DNA from: Streptomyces griseoviridis
GTDB taxonomy: Bacteria > Actinomycetota > Actinomycetes > Streptomycetales > Streptomycetaceae
Assembly (NCBI GenBank): GCA_014649155.1
Contig: BMSM01000011.1
Coordinates: forward strand, 175,747 to 239,746
Direction of reading: 5' to 3'
Length of the DNA: 64,000 nt
Positions 17,558-27,039 of the stretch are shown here, one piece after another. A model generated the notes under the pieces. That model was not told the DNA's origin and ran no database searches. It saw nothing but the letters and a program-made list of their open reading frames with translations. A program made the position numbers and the translations under genes. Positions within the stretch are counted from its first letter, which is position 1, and the number at the start of each line of letters is the position of its first letter.

Positions 17558-18217
17558 TCACTCGGTCTCCAGCACCGTGGAGCGCCGGTTCCACGCCCGC
17601 GGGGCCCGCCAGTGGAACCGCATCGCGCACAGCCGCAGCACGAACGCGGTGACCACCGCGAGACCGCTGGTGAGCGGCGTGAGGGCGTCGAAGCGGATGC
17701 ACAGGGCGACCATGGCGGCGCCGACGATCGCGGGGACGGCGTACAGATCGCGGTCCCAGCGCAGCAGCGAGGGCACCTCGTTGGCCAGCACGTCGCGCAG
17801 CACACCGCCGCCGACCGCGGTGGCGAGTCCGAGACAGGCGGAGGCGGTCAGGCCGAGTCCGTAGTCGTACGCCTTGGTCGTCCCGGCGACGCAGAACAGG
17901 CCGAGGCCGGCCGCGTCGAAGACGTTGACGCCGGCCTGGAGGCGTTCGACGTGCGGGTGGAGGAAGAAGACCAGCACGGTGGCGAGCAGCGGGGTGACGA
18001 AATAGCCCAGGTCGGTGAAGGCCGCGGGCGGTACGGCGCCGATCACCAGGTCCCGGAAGAGCCCGCCGCCCAGCGCGGTGACCTCGGCGAGGACGGCGAT
18101 GCCGAACACGTCGAAGTTCTTGCGGACGGCCAGCAGCGCGCCGGAGATCGCGAAGACGAAGATGCCGATCAGATCGAGCGTGTGCTGGACGGACGGGGTG
18201 AACAGTTGCTGGTACAC
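17558..18217 (-). CDS. TRIC-family (UPF0126) cation channel protein
   Basis: This 219-aa protein contains two copies of the TRIC/UPF0126 repeat, each three membrane segments, with the conserved glycine-rich motif GGGLFRDLVIG in the first and GGGVLRDVLANEVP in the second. Homologues form trimeric potassium-type channels in bacteria. The start is the GTG at 18217 (VYQQLFTPSVQHTLD). A strong hairpin (18239-18273) separates it from the upstream opp operon, so it has its own promoter or depends on read-through. Physiological role here is not shown. Confidence 0.92.
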   Translation of the reverse strand: MYQQLFTPSVQHTLDLIGIFVFAISGALLAVRKNFDVFGIAVLAEVTALGGGLFRDLVIGAVPPAAFTDLGYFVTPLLATVLVFFLHPHVERLQAGVNVFDAAGLGLFCVAGTTKAYDYGLGLTASACLGLATAVGGGVLRDVLANEVPSLLRWDRDLYAVPAIVGAAMVALCIRFDALTPLTSGLAVVTAFVLRLCAMRFHWRAPRAWNRRSTVLETE

Positions 18218-18238
18218 CCCGTCATTCTCACCCGCACG

Positions 18239-18273
18239 CGGGCCCCCGCCTTGCGAACGAAGGCGGGGGCCCG
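18239..18273 (-). terminator. Strong terminator hairpin of the opp operon
   Basis: CGGGCCCCCGCCTT (18239-18252) pairs perfectly with AAGGCGGGGGCCCG (18260-18273): 14 bp with a 7-base loop. It lies about 57 bases past the stop of the last opp gene and just before the TRIC gene start on the same strand. The long perfect stem is the strongest terminator-like structure seen in this part of the window. Confidence 0.8.
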
Positions 18274-18330
18274 GTCTGCGGCGGGATCCGCCGCGGGGTC
18301 CTCCGGGGGACCACGGCGTCCCCGCGGGGG

Positions 18331-19638
18331 TCACTTCTCCTCCGCGGTGCCCTCCGCCGCCTCGGGCGCGGTCTTCGCGGCGCCGTCCTCCGCCGCCCCG
18401 GGCGCGGTCTTCGCGGCGCCGTCCTTCGACGCCTCGGTGTCCGGGCCGCCGGACTCGACCTCCGCGGCCACCGCCGCCGAGGTCTCGGCCGACGCGGCCA
18501 GCGCCTCCTCGGAGACCAGCTCCGCCGCCTCCTTGGCGTCGGAGAGCAGGACCACGTCCTGCGGGGCCTGGTCCGCGAAGTTCTCCGGGTGGTGGCAGGC
18601 GACCTGCTGTCCCGGCCGCAGCTCCGCCAGCGGCGGCTCGGTGGTCCGGCAGATCTCCGTCGCCTTCCAGCAGCGGGTGTGGAAACGGCACCCGGCCGGC
18701 GGGGAGATCGGCGAGGGCACGTCGCCCTTGAGCAGGATGCGCTCGCTCTTGGCGCCGCGGCGGGCCGGGTCCGGGATCGGGACGGCCGACAGCAGCGCCT
18801 TGGTGTACGGGTGCATCGGCGACTTGTAGAGCTGTTCGCGGTCGGCCAGCTCGACGATCTTGCCGAGGTACATCACCGCGATCCGGTCCGAGACGTGCCG
18901 GACGACGGACAGGTCGTGCGCGATGATGACGTATGTCAGGCCCAGCTCCCGCTGGAGGTCGTCGAGCAGGTTGACGACCTGGGCCTGGATGGAGACGTCC
19001 AGCGCGGAGACCGGTTCGTCGGCCACGACCAGCTTGGGGCTGAGCGCGAGGGCGCGGGCGATGCCGATGCGCTGGCGCTGGCCGCCGGAGAACTCGTGCG
19101 GGTAGCGGTTGTAGTGCTCGGGGCTGAGCCCGACCACCGACAGCAGCCGCTGGACCTCCTTCTTCACCCCGCCCTCGGGTTCCACGCCCTGGAGCCGGAA
19201 GGGGGCGCTGACGATCGTGCCGATGGTGTGGCGCGGGTTCAGCGACGAGTACGGGTCCTGGAAGATCATCTGCATGTCCCGGCGCAGCGGGCGCATGCCG
19301 CCCACGCCGAGGTGCGTGATGTCCGTGCCCTCGAACTCCACCGTGCCGGCGGTCGGTTCGAGGAGCCGGGTGATCAGCCGGCCCATGGTCGACTTGCCGC
19401 AGCCGGACTCGCCGACCACGCCGAGGGTCTCGCCGGACTTCACCTCGAAGTCGAGGCCGTCGACCGCGCGGACCGCGCCGACCTGCCGCTGGAGCAGGCC
19501 CTTCTTGATCGGGAAGTGCTTCTGGAGCCCGGTCACCTTCAGCAGGGTCTCGCCGGGGGCGGCGTCGCCCTTGGTGATCACCGTGCCCTCGCTCTGCGCG
19601 GGGATGTTCACCGCTTTGTCGTCTGCCTTGTCGCTCAC
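18331..19638 (-). CDS. oppF: Oligopeptide ABC transporter ATPase, OppF type
   Basis: This 435-aa protein is one of the two ATPases driving the peptide importer. Walker A is GESGCGKST, the signature is FSGGQRQRIG, and Walker B is LVVADEPVSALD, followed by IIAHDLSVVRHVSDR. The C-terminal oligo_HPY region with cysteines (GCRFHTRCWKATEIC) is present and may bind an Fe-S cluster in some homologues. A low-complexity Ala/Glu/Lys-rich tail (about residues 355-435) with imperfect repeats (AAKTAPGAAEDG, AAKTAPEAAEG) is unusual for the family. The GTG start overlaps the oppD stop by four bases, showing translational coupling. Confidence 0.95.
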   Translation of the reverse strand: MSDKADDKAVNIPAQSEGTVITKGDAAPGETLLKVTGLQKHFPIKKGLLQRQVGAVRAVDGLDFEVKSGETLGVVGESGCGKSTMGRLITRLLEPTAGTVEFEGTDITHLGVGGMRPLRRDMQMIFQDPYSSLNPRHTIGTIVSAPFRLQGVEPEGGVKKEVQRLLSVVGLSPEHYNRYPHEFSGGQRQRIGIARALALSPKLVVADEPVSALDVSIQAQVVNLLDDLQRELGLTYVIIAHDLSVVRHVSDRIAVMYLGKIVELADREQLYKSPMHPYTKALLSAVPIPDPARRGAKSERILLKGDVPSPISPPAGCRFHTRCWKATEICRTTEPPLAELRPGQQVACHHPENFADQAPQDVVLLSDAKEAAELVSEEALAASAETSAAVAAEVESGGPDTEASKDGAAKTAPGAAEDGAAKTAPEAAEGTAEEK

Positions 19639-20728
19639 AGCTTCGGCGCAATCTCTTCGGTCCAGATACGCTCCCGCTGCTCCTGCGTCATGTGGCAGGC
19701 GGCCCAGTGCTTGCTGCCGATCTCGGTCAGCTCGGGGCGGACCGTGCGGGTGACGTTGTCCTTGGGCACGTCGGCGTACGGGCAGCGCGGGTTGAAGGCG
19801 CAGCCGGACGGGATGTTGATGAGCGAGGGCGGCGATCCCTTGACCGGGATCAGCCGCTCCTGCTGGTCGCGGTCGAGGCGCGGCATCGAGCCGAGCAGGC
19901 CCCAGGTGTAGGGGTGGCGGGGCTCGTAGAACACCTTCTCGGCGGGGCCGCGCTCGATGCACCGGCCGCCGTACATCACCAGCAGGTCGTCGGCGAGTTC
20001 GGCGACGACGCCGAGGTCGTGGGTGATGACGATGACGGCGGAGCCGAACTCCTTCTGGAGGTCCCGGATGAGGTCCAGGATCTGCGCCTGGACGGTGACG
20101 TCCAGGGCGGTGGTCGGCTCGTCGGCGATCAGCAGCTCGGGGTTGTTGACCAGCGACATCGCGATCATCGCGCGCTGGCGCATGCCGCCGGAGAACTCGT
20201 GCGGGTAGCTGTCCACCCGCTTGTCCGGCTGCGGGATGCCGACCCGGTCGAGCATCTCCACCGCACGGCGCCTGGCGGTCTTCTTGTCCACCGGGTGGTG
20301 GATGCGGTACGCCTCCACGATCTGCTGGCCGATCGTGTAGTACGGGTGCAGCGCGGAGAGCGGGTCCTGGAAGATCATCGCCATCTGGCGGCCGCGCAGC
20401 TTGCGGACCTCTTCGGGGTCGGCGGAGAGCAGCTCGGTGCCGTCCAGCCAGATCTCGCCGGAGATCTGCGCCTTGCGCTTGCCGTACTGGCCGGCGGTGT
20501 GCAGGCCCATGATGCCGAGCGAGGTGACGGACTTGCCGGAGCCGGACTCGCCGACGATGCCGAGGGTCTTGCCCTTCTCCAGCTGGAAGGTGAGCCCGTC
20601 GACCGACTTGACCAGGCCGTCGTCGGTCGGGAAGTGCACCTTCAGGTCGCGTACTTCGAGGAAGGCGGTCGGCGCGGGAGAGGTGCCGGTGGGCTCGCCC
20701 ACCGCGGCTCCGCTCTTGCTGAGGTCGG

Positions 20729-20732
<4 letters not shown>
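19635..20732 (-). CDS. oppD: Oligopeptide ABC transporter ATPase, OppD type
   Basis: This 365-aa ATPase has Walker A GESGSGKSV, signature FSGGMRQRAMIAMSL and Walker B LLIADEPTTALDVTVQ. The family's C-terminal oligo_HPY segment is present (HPYTWGLLGSMPR, then CAFNPRCPYADV and ACHMTQEQ with the cysteines). It pairs with the downstream OppF-type ATPase on the cytoplasmic face of the permease dimer. The ATG at 20732 overlaps the oppB stop by four bases (ATGA), and its own stop overlaps the next gene in the same way, so these three genes are one translationally coupled block. Confidence 0.96.
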
Positions 20733-21727
<995 letters not shown>

Positions 21728-21750
21728 AGCGATCGGCCCGCTGCGGGACC

Positions 21751-21780
21751 GCGGGCCCCGGAGGTCTTCCGGGGGCCCGC
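21751..21780 (-). terminator. Intra-operon hairpin between oppA and oppB
   Basis: GCGGGCCCCGGA and TCCGGGGGCCCGC form a stem of 8 plus 5 bp with one bulged G and a short loop, in the 110-base gap after oppA. Such hairpins commonly reduce read-through or protect the upstream mRNA, so that more binding protein than permease is made. The function is inferred. Confidence 0.6.
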
Positions 21781-21837
21781 GATCGCGCCGCGCCGGCCTT
21801 CACCTGCCTTTCGTGCCGTACGGCGGGTGTTTACCGG

Positions 21838-23631
21838 TTACTTCGCGGACTTCAGGCCGAGGTTGACGAAGTCGTACATACCGCTGTAGCCGTCGGTGGT
21901 GTACACGTTCGCCAGGCGGCTGGAGCGCCAGTTCACGAACTTCTCGAAGACGAAGGGCAGGTAGTACGCGCCCTCCATCACCTTGTGGTTGATCTCCGTG
22001 GCGATCTTGGCCTTGCCGGCGTCGTCCAGCGTGTCGACGTACTCGTCGAAGAGGCCGTCGATCTCCTTGTCCTTGATGAGCGCGTAGTTGTTGTTACCGC
22101 TCTCCAGGATGTAGTCGCTGCTCCACAGCGGCAGACCGTAACCCTGGACGGACGGGAAGTCCGGGCCCCAGCCCATGATGATGATGCCGTAGTTCTTCTT
22201 CTTCACGTTCTCGGGGCTGCCGATGATGCCGGCGGTCTGCGAACCGTCGTACTGGTCGATCTCGGCGGTGATGCCGACCTTCTTCAGCGACGCCTGGAGG
22301 GACTGCGCCGTGGCGACCTCGACCGGCTTGTTGTTGCGGACCGCGATGGTCGTCTTGAAGCCGTTGGGCTGGCCGCAGGCCTTGAGCGCCGCCTTGGCCT
22401 CCTCGACGTTGCCCTTCTTGTTGTCGCCGGCGAGCTTGTACGGGTCGTACTGCTGGCCCTCGGCGCCCGGGACGGACGGCGGCAGCATGTTGGTGCCGAT
22501 GTCACCGCCGGCGACCGGGCCGCCGCGCGCGGTCTGCAGCGAGACGTGGTCGGCGCCGAGGATGACGGCCTTGCGGCACTCGAGCTTGTCGAACGGCTTC
22601 ACGCTCTGCGGGAAGACCGCGTAGCGGATGTAGCCGGAGACCGGGTTGTCCAGGTTGGCCTTGTGCTGCTTCAGCGCCGTGGTGCGGCCCTGCGGCGACA
22701 TGCCGGTCTGGTTGATGTCCAGGTCGATGTCGCCGTTGAGCAGGCGCTGGTCGAGCTGGTTGGCGTCCGAGAAGAACTCGACGGTGATCTTGTCCGGGTA
22801 GGCCTTGCGGACCGGGTCCGAGGCCTGCTTCCACTCGGTGTTGCGGACCAGGGTGAGGTCCTTGCCCGGGGTGTAGGACTCGAACTTGTACGGGCCGGAG
22901 GAGAACGGGTGCAGACCGTACTTGGACTTGGTGTCCTTGTCCTGGCGGACCGGGGAGGCGGAGGTGAGCGCCAGCATCTCCTCGAAGTCCGAGTTGGCCT
23001 TCGGGAGCTTGAAGACGATGGTCTTCTCGTCCGGCGTCTCGATCGCCTTCAGGCCGAGCTTGTCCTTGGACTTGTCCTTGTACGGACCCGGGTACTCGTC
23101 CTTGGGGTCGAGCACCTCCTTGAGGTACGTCGGACCGCCGGACAGCACGTCCTGCGCCCAGACGCGCTCGATGCCGTACTTGACGTCCTGGGAGGTGATC
23201 GGCTTGCCGTCCTCCCAGGTGATGCCGTCACGCAGCTTGTACGTGTACGTCTTGCCGTCCTCGGAGACCTCGGCGGTCGAGGTCGCGAGGTCCGGGGTGA
23301 CCCCGGCGCCGGCGGCACCCGCTTCCGTCTTGTTCGTGACGAGCTGGCGGCTGTAGTAGCGGGAGAAGTTCCACATGAAGCCGTAGTAGCCGCGCGTGGT
23401 GTCCCACGAGTCGGCGTCCTGGGCGCCGCCGAACTTCAGCGTGCCGCCCTTCTTGGCCAGCGAGGCCTGGGCGACCTTGTTGTTCGCGGCGTCGAAGCCG
23501 GCCGCGCCGTTCTTCGATCCCCCGTCGTCGCTGTCACCGCCGCCGCACGCCGCCGTGGTCAGCAGCGCGGCGACCACTGCGGCAGCGGCCGCAGCCCGCT
23601 TACGCCGCCCTGAGGTGCGTTGGGTAGTCAC
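21838..23631 (-). CDS. oppA: Oligopeptide-binding lipoprotein (ABC transporter substrate-binding, family 5)
   Basis: This 597-aa lipoprotein captures peptides outside the membrane and delivers them to the permeases. The signal peptide has a basic start (RTSGRRKRA), a hydrophobic Ala/Val core and a lipobox ending TTAAC, so the mature protein begins at Cys29 followed by GGGDSDDGGS. SBP_bac_5 motifs are visible: TYTYKLRDGITWEDGKPIT, SQDVKYGIERV and KPFDKLECRKAVIL. It is the second gene of a permease-binding protein-permease-ATPase-ATPase operon. The ATG at 23631 gives the complete signal peptide. Confidence 0.95.
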   Translation of the reverse strand: MTTQRTSGRRKRAAAAAAVVAALLTTAACGGGDSDDGGSKNGAAGFDAANNKVAQASLAKKGGTLKFGGAQDADSWDTTRGYYGFMWNFSRYYSRQLVTNKTEAGAAGAGVTPDLATSTAEVSEDGKTYTYKLRDGITWEDGKPITSQDVKYGIERVWAQDVLSGGPTYLKEVLDPKDEYPGPYKDKSKDKLGLKAIETPDEKTIVFKLPKANSDFEEMLALTSASPVRQDKDTKSKYGLHPFSSGPYKFESYTPGKDLTLVRNTEWKQASDPVRKAYPDKITVEFFSDANQLDQRLLNGDIDLDINQTGMSPQGRTTALKQHKANLDNPVSGYIRYAVFPQSVKPFDKLECRKAVILGADHVSLQTARGGPVAGGDIGTNMLPPSVPGAEGQQYDPYKLAGDNKKGNVEEAKAALKACGQPNGFKTTIAVRNNKPVEVATAQSLQASLKKVGITAEIDQYDGSQTAGIIGSPENVKKKNYGIIIMGWGPDFPSVQGYGLPLWSSDYILESGNNNYALIKDKEIDGLFDEYVDTLDDAGKAKIATEINHKVMEGAYYLPFVFEKFVNWRSSRLANVYTTDGYSGMYDFVNLGLKSAK

Positions 23632-23702
23632 GATCTCGGATCCTCCGGATTAGATGAGAGACCCCGTGCAGGAGCCACGGGACGCTTGTGCCGTGCGGGA
23701 GT

Positions 23703-24710
23703 TCAGCGGGAGCCCTTCGGGTCCAGCGCGTCGCGCACGCCGTCGCCGAAGAGGTTGAAGGCGAGCACGGTGATGAAGATCGCCACGCCGGGGACCACCA
23801 TGTACATGGGGTCCGACTCGTAGTACTCGATCGCGCTCGACAGCATCTGCCCCCACGAGGCCGTGGGCGGCTTGACACCCACGCCCAGGAAGCTGAGGGC
23901 CGCCTCGGTGAGGATGTTGGTGGGGATCATCATCGTCGTGTAGACGATGATGGGCGCGACCAGGTTGGGCAGCAGTTCCTTGAACAGGATGTAGAACCGC
24001 CCCGCGCCCAGGGAACGTGCGGCCTCGACGTACTCGCGCTCACGCATCGAGAGCGTCTGGCCGCGCACCACGCGTCCGATGTACGGCCATCCGAAGAAGC
24101 CGATGACCAGGATCATCACGAAGACGCGCACGCCGGTTCCGTGCAGGCCCAGCATGTCGTTGGGCATCACGGAGACCAGCGCGATGATGAAGAGCAGCTG
24201 CGGGAAGGCCAGCAGGCCGTCCATCACCCGGCTGATCAGGGAGTCCACCCAGCCGCCGAAGAAGCCCGCCAGGACGCCGAACACCGTTCCGAAGATGACG
24301 GCCACGACGGCGGAGAGGAAACCGACCAGCAAGGAGATGCGGGCGCCGTAGAGGATGCGGGCGAGGATGTCGCGTCCGTTGACCGGCTCGACGCCGAGCA
24401 GGTGGTCGCCGCTGATGCCGCCGAGCGACCCCACGGGGGTGCCGAACAGCGGGTCGATCAGGTCCTCGTGGTACTCGTTGGGGTCCTGTCCGAGCAGGCT
24501 CGTGATGACCGGCGCGAGCAGCGCGACCGCGACGAGCAGGAGCACCACGACGGCGCCCGTGAGGGCGAGCTTGTCCCGTTTCAGGCGCTCCCAGGCGATG
24601 CGGCCCAGGGATCGCCCCTGTACCGACTTCGACTCGGCGCCGGCAACCGCCGCTTCCTCGGCCGCACTCGGGGCCGCTTCCGCGGTCGGCTCGTGCAATG
24701 GTGCCGTCAT
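23703..24710 (-). CDS. oppC: Oligopeptide ABC transporter permease, OppC type
   Basis: This 335-aa permease has a cytoplasmic N-terminus of about 45 residues rich in Ala and Glu. The first membrane segment (LALTGAVVVLLLVAVALLAPVI) is followed by a short periplasmic domain and five further segments. The EAA loop is EREYVEAARSLGAGRFYILF. The C-terminus DGVRDALDPKGSR is the family ending. It is the first gene of the operon. The order oppC-oppA-oppB-oppD-oppF is the same as in the developmental bldK operon of S. coelicolor. The promoter must lie in the 288 bases upstream. Confidence 0.95.
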   Translation of the reverse strand: MTAPLHEPTAEAAPSAAEEAAVAGAESKSVQGRSLGRIAWERLKRDKLALTGAVVVLLLVAVALLAPVITSLLGQDPNEYHEDLIDPLFGTPVGSLGGISGDHLLGVEPVNGRDILARILYGARISLLVGFLSAVVAVIFGTVFGVLAGFFGGWVDSLISRVMDGLLAFPQLLFIIALVSVMPNDMLGLHGTGVRVFVMILVIGFFGWPYIGRVVRGQTLSMREREYVEAARSLGAGRFYILFKELLPNLVAPIIVYTTMMIPTNILTEAALSFLGVGVKPPTASWGQMLSSAIEYYESDPMYMVVPGVAIFITVLAFNLFGDGVRDALDPKGSR

Positions 24711-24998
24711 CTGGCAGGGACCCCTCTCAACCGGCGGTAGCCGGCCCGCACTTGCCGCGGTGGCGGCGTGATCAGTCCGTCGTACACATGGGGCGAAGGC
24801 CCCTGGTGCGGGAGTCTTCAACGCCTGGGTGATCTGTAGCCAGACCTGACGGTGAATGGATGCGCAACCGTGATGCTGTTTGAGGGTTTCCGTTATCCGG
24901 ACGCCGGGTAACACCGAGCGGACGCGGACGAGTTGGGGCACCTGGGACAGAAGGGGACCTACCCCCTTTGCTCTACGCGCGGAGATCACTCCGACACG
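24711..24998 (-). other. Upstream region of the opp operon
   Basis: This stretch contains no convincing gene. It is locally less GC-rich, with GATGCTGTTTGAGGGTTTCC and TTATCCGG, as expected of a promoter region. I see no clear palindrome that would point to a named regulator. The opp promoter should be here, but I cannot place the -10 and -35 boxes with confidence. Confidence 0.4.
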
Positions 24999-25021
24999 CA
25001 GCGGAATCAATCATTCCGCTG
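24999..25021. terminator. Terminator hairpin after the SseB-like gene
   Basis: CAGCGGAAT (24999-25007) and ATTCCGCTG (25013-25021) form a perfect 9-bp stem with the 5-base loop CAATC. It begins at the base next to the stop codon of the minus-strand gene at 25022. Confidence 0.75.
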
Positions 25022-25831
25022 TCAGTGGCGGCCGCCCGCCGGAGGATAGCCGTAGCCGCTCACCGGAGCCTGCGCGGGGGCCTGGCCCGGGGCCGCGTGC
25101 GCCTCCCGGTCGTAGAACGGGCGGGCGTTGGCGCGCAGCCACATGGCGACCGGGTCCAGGGCGTCCGACATCGCCACGGTGGACACCGGCAGGCCCTCGG
25201 GCATCGCGCCGACCGAGCTCCGCATCATCGCGCGCACCGCGCCGACGGCCGGCGGGGAGGTGTCGTAGACGTCGAGGCCGATGGCGAGGTACGGCGCGCC
25301 GAGGGCCGGCTGCACCCAGGCGCGGCGCAGCGAGCGGACGACCGGGGTGCGGTGGGCGTTCTGCGTGAGCAGCGCGTAGAACTGCGGGATCTCGACGGCC
25401 GGTTCGGACAGCCGCAGGGGGCCGGCGGGCTGGCGGTCCAGGCCGCCGGCGATGCGGCGCAGGTCGAGCCAGGGGATGCCGACGCCGCCGCCGGGGGCGT
25501 GCGGGTTGAGCCAGAGGCCGTAGCGGTCGGGGTAGAGGGCGCGGGCGACCTCCAGTCCGTCGACGACCTCGTAGGAGCGGTTCCAGCCGCTGGCGGACAG
25601 CTCCTGGGCGGAGGTGACGCAGGGGGCGTAGCCGTGGCCGTCGACCTCCATCTTCCCGTACTGGGCGTCCGGGGAGCCGGCCTGGCCGTGCCAGAGCAGC
25701 ATCCAGACCTGGCCGGAGGCGGGGGCCGCGAGGGCGCGCAGCAGCGACTCGTAGGCGTCGTAGCGGCCGGGCGTCACCTGGCGCAGCATGTGCTCGATCT
25801 GCCCGGCTGCGGCGGTACCGCTCGCGCTCAC
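25022..25831 (-). CDS. SseB-family protein, first of two paralogues
   Basis: This 269-aa protein belongs to the SseB family, named after an E. coli protein whose overproduction affects serine sensitivity. It has an N-terminal SseB domain (VWMLLWHGQ, PCVTSAQELS, GLWLNPHAPGGGVGIPW) and a C-terminal part (AWVQPALGAPYLAIGLDVY) ending in WLRANARPFYDREA. A Pro/Gly/Ala-rich tail (AAPGQAPAQAPVSGYGYPP) follows. The start is a GTG at 25831. A paralogue lies 169 bases upstream on the same strand. Its molecular role is not known. Nearness to the glycine/serine cluster is noteworthy but may be chance. Confidence 0.8.
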   Translation of the reverse strand: MSASGTAAAGQIEHMLRQVTPGRYDAYESLLRALAAPASGQVWMLLWHGQAGSPDAQYGKMEVDGHGYAPCVTSAQELSASGWNRSYEVVDGLEVARALYPDRYGLWLNPHAPGGGVGIPWLDLRRIAGGLDRQPAGPLRLSEPAVEIPQFYALLTQNAHRTPVVRSLRRAWVQPALGAPYLAIGLDVYDTSPPAVGAVRAMMRSSVGAMPEGLPVSTVAMSDALDPVAMWLRANARPFYDREAHAAPGQAPAQAPVSGYGYPPAGGRH

Positions 25832-26000
25832 GTGTTACCGACCTCTCGGGAAGCGTGCGTGGTTGGGGTCCAGCTTAGGCGGCTCCGCCGACAGGGGGCG
25901 CCTTCCGGCTCGGGGGTTCTCGTCCGTCCGCGGGTGCCGGAGCGCCGTGGCTCGGCGCGCCGTTCCCCGCGCCCCTTCCGGGCGCTTCCCCCGGCGGCGA

Positions 26001-26795
26001 CTAGGGGTTCCCCTGGTAGAACGGGCGGACCCGTTCGCGCAGCCAGTGGCAGACGGGGTCGTCGGCCGCTTCCAGGAGGACCAGGTTGACCGGCCACTTG
26101 ACCGGGACGCGGCCGAGGGCGCGGCCGAGGGCGTCCAGCGGGACGGCGCGGGCGTCGCCCTCGAAGCGGGTCAGTTCGACGCCGACGAACATGACCGGGT
26201 CGGCGGTCTCGATGGCGGCGAGGCAGCGGCGGGCGGTGCGGACCACGCCGGTCGCGGCGAACTCCGCGGACGCTGCGGCCAGGAAGTCCACCGGGTCGTC
26301 CTGCCAGTCGGGTTCGAAGAGGCGGACCCGGCCGCCGCCGGCGGGGCCGTCCAGCGGGCCGCGCCCGGCCCGGCACAGCTCGGCCACGGCGGGCGGCGGC
26401 AGCGGGATGCCGACGACACCGTCCGGGTTGACGGCGATGCCGACCTGCGGGGGCAGACCGCGGGCGAACTCCACGGCGGGCGCGATGGTGTACGCCATGT
26501 GCGCGCCGGCGGCCTGGCGGAACTGCTCCTCGGAGCTGAACACCGGGACGTACGCCTGGCCGTCGATCTCCAGGGTGGGCAGGTCCAGGGGGCCGCTGTG
26601 CGGACCGCCGCCGTTGGGCAGCGGAATCCAGAGGAAGCTGCGGCCGAGGACCTCGACTATCCGGCCGCCGGCGCCCGGCACGCCGAGGGCGGCGGAGAGC
26701 ACCTCCTCCAGTTCATTGCCGGGCCATCCGCCGTGCGGGTGGGGGTGCGCCTGCGCCGGGAAGTCCGCGGGGAAACCCGCCGCCGGGAAGTCCAT
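26001..26795 (-). CDS. SseB-family protein, second paralogue
   Basis: This 264-aa protein is homologous in layout to the downstream gene. The N-terminal domain contains FLWIPLPNGGG, YVPVFSSEEQFRQ and VGIAVNPDGVVGIPLPP. The C-terminal domain contains MFVGVELTRFEGD and ends CHWLRERVRPFYQGNP, matching the MWLRANARPFYDRE end of its neighbour. An N-terminal His/Pro-rich stretch (QAHPHPHGGW) is unusual. Start ATG at 26795. The two genes look like an old tandem duplication. Function unknown. Confidence 0.8.
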   Translation of the reverse strand: MDFPAAGFPADFPAQAHPHPHGGWPGNELEEVLSAALGVPGAGGRIVEVLGRSFLWIPLPNGGGPHSGPLDLPTLEIDGQAYVPVFSSEEQFRQAAGAHMAYTIAPAVEFARGLPPQVGIAVNPDGVVGIPLPPPAVAELCRAGRGPLDGPAGGGRVRLFEPDWQDDPVDFLAAASAEFAATGVVRTARRCLAAIETADPVMFVGVELTRFEGDARAVPLDALGRALGRVPVKWPVNLVLLEAADDPVCHWLRERVRPFYQGNP

Positions 26796-26875
26796 CTGCC
26801 TACCGCCTGTGTGGGACCGCTGCTGTCGGCTGAAAAGGCTAACCCGGACGGCCCCGGGGGCGACCGGTCCGGCGG

Positions 26876-27039
26876 TCAGCAGGTGAAGCCCATCCGGTGA
26901 AGCCCATCCGGCGGTCAGCCGGTGAAGCCCATCCGGCGGTCAGCCGGTGAAGCCCATCCGGCGGTCAGCCGGTGAAGCCCATCCGGCGGTCAGCCGGTGA
27001 AGCCGATCCGGCGGTCAGCCGGTGAAACCGATCCGGCGC
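26876..27039 (-). repeat. 25-bp tandem repeat derived from the 3' end of the kinase gene
   Basis: Near-identical units start (as TCAG on the plus strand) at 26876, 26915, 26940, 26965, 26990 and 27015. The spacing is 25 bp except for the first unit, which is 39 bp because a 14-bp piece is duplicated. Read on the minus strand, each unit repeats the kinase gene's own last codons (Arg-Ile/Met-Gly-Phe-Thr-Gly) and stop codon TGA. The plus-strand segment CCGGC-GGTCA-GCCGG in each unit can fold into a 5-bp hairpin. Because 25 is not a multiple of three, TGA appears in all three frames within the array. It is not a CRISPR, as there are no spacers. Confidence 0.95.

Noticed and set aside
26876..27039. 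CRISPR array
   Set aside because: The 25-bp units are directly abutting with no unique spacers and derive from the end of a coding gene.
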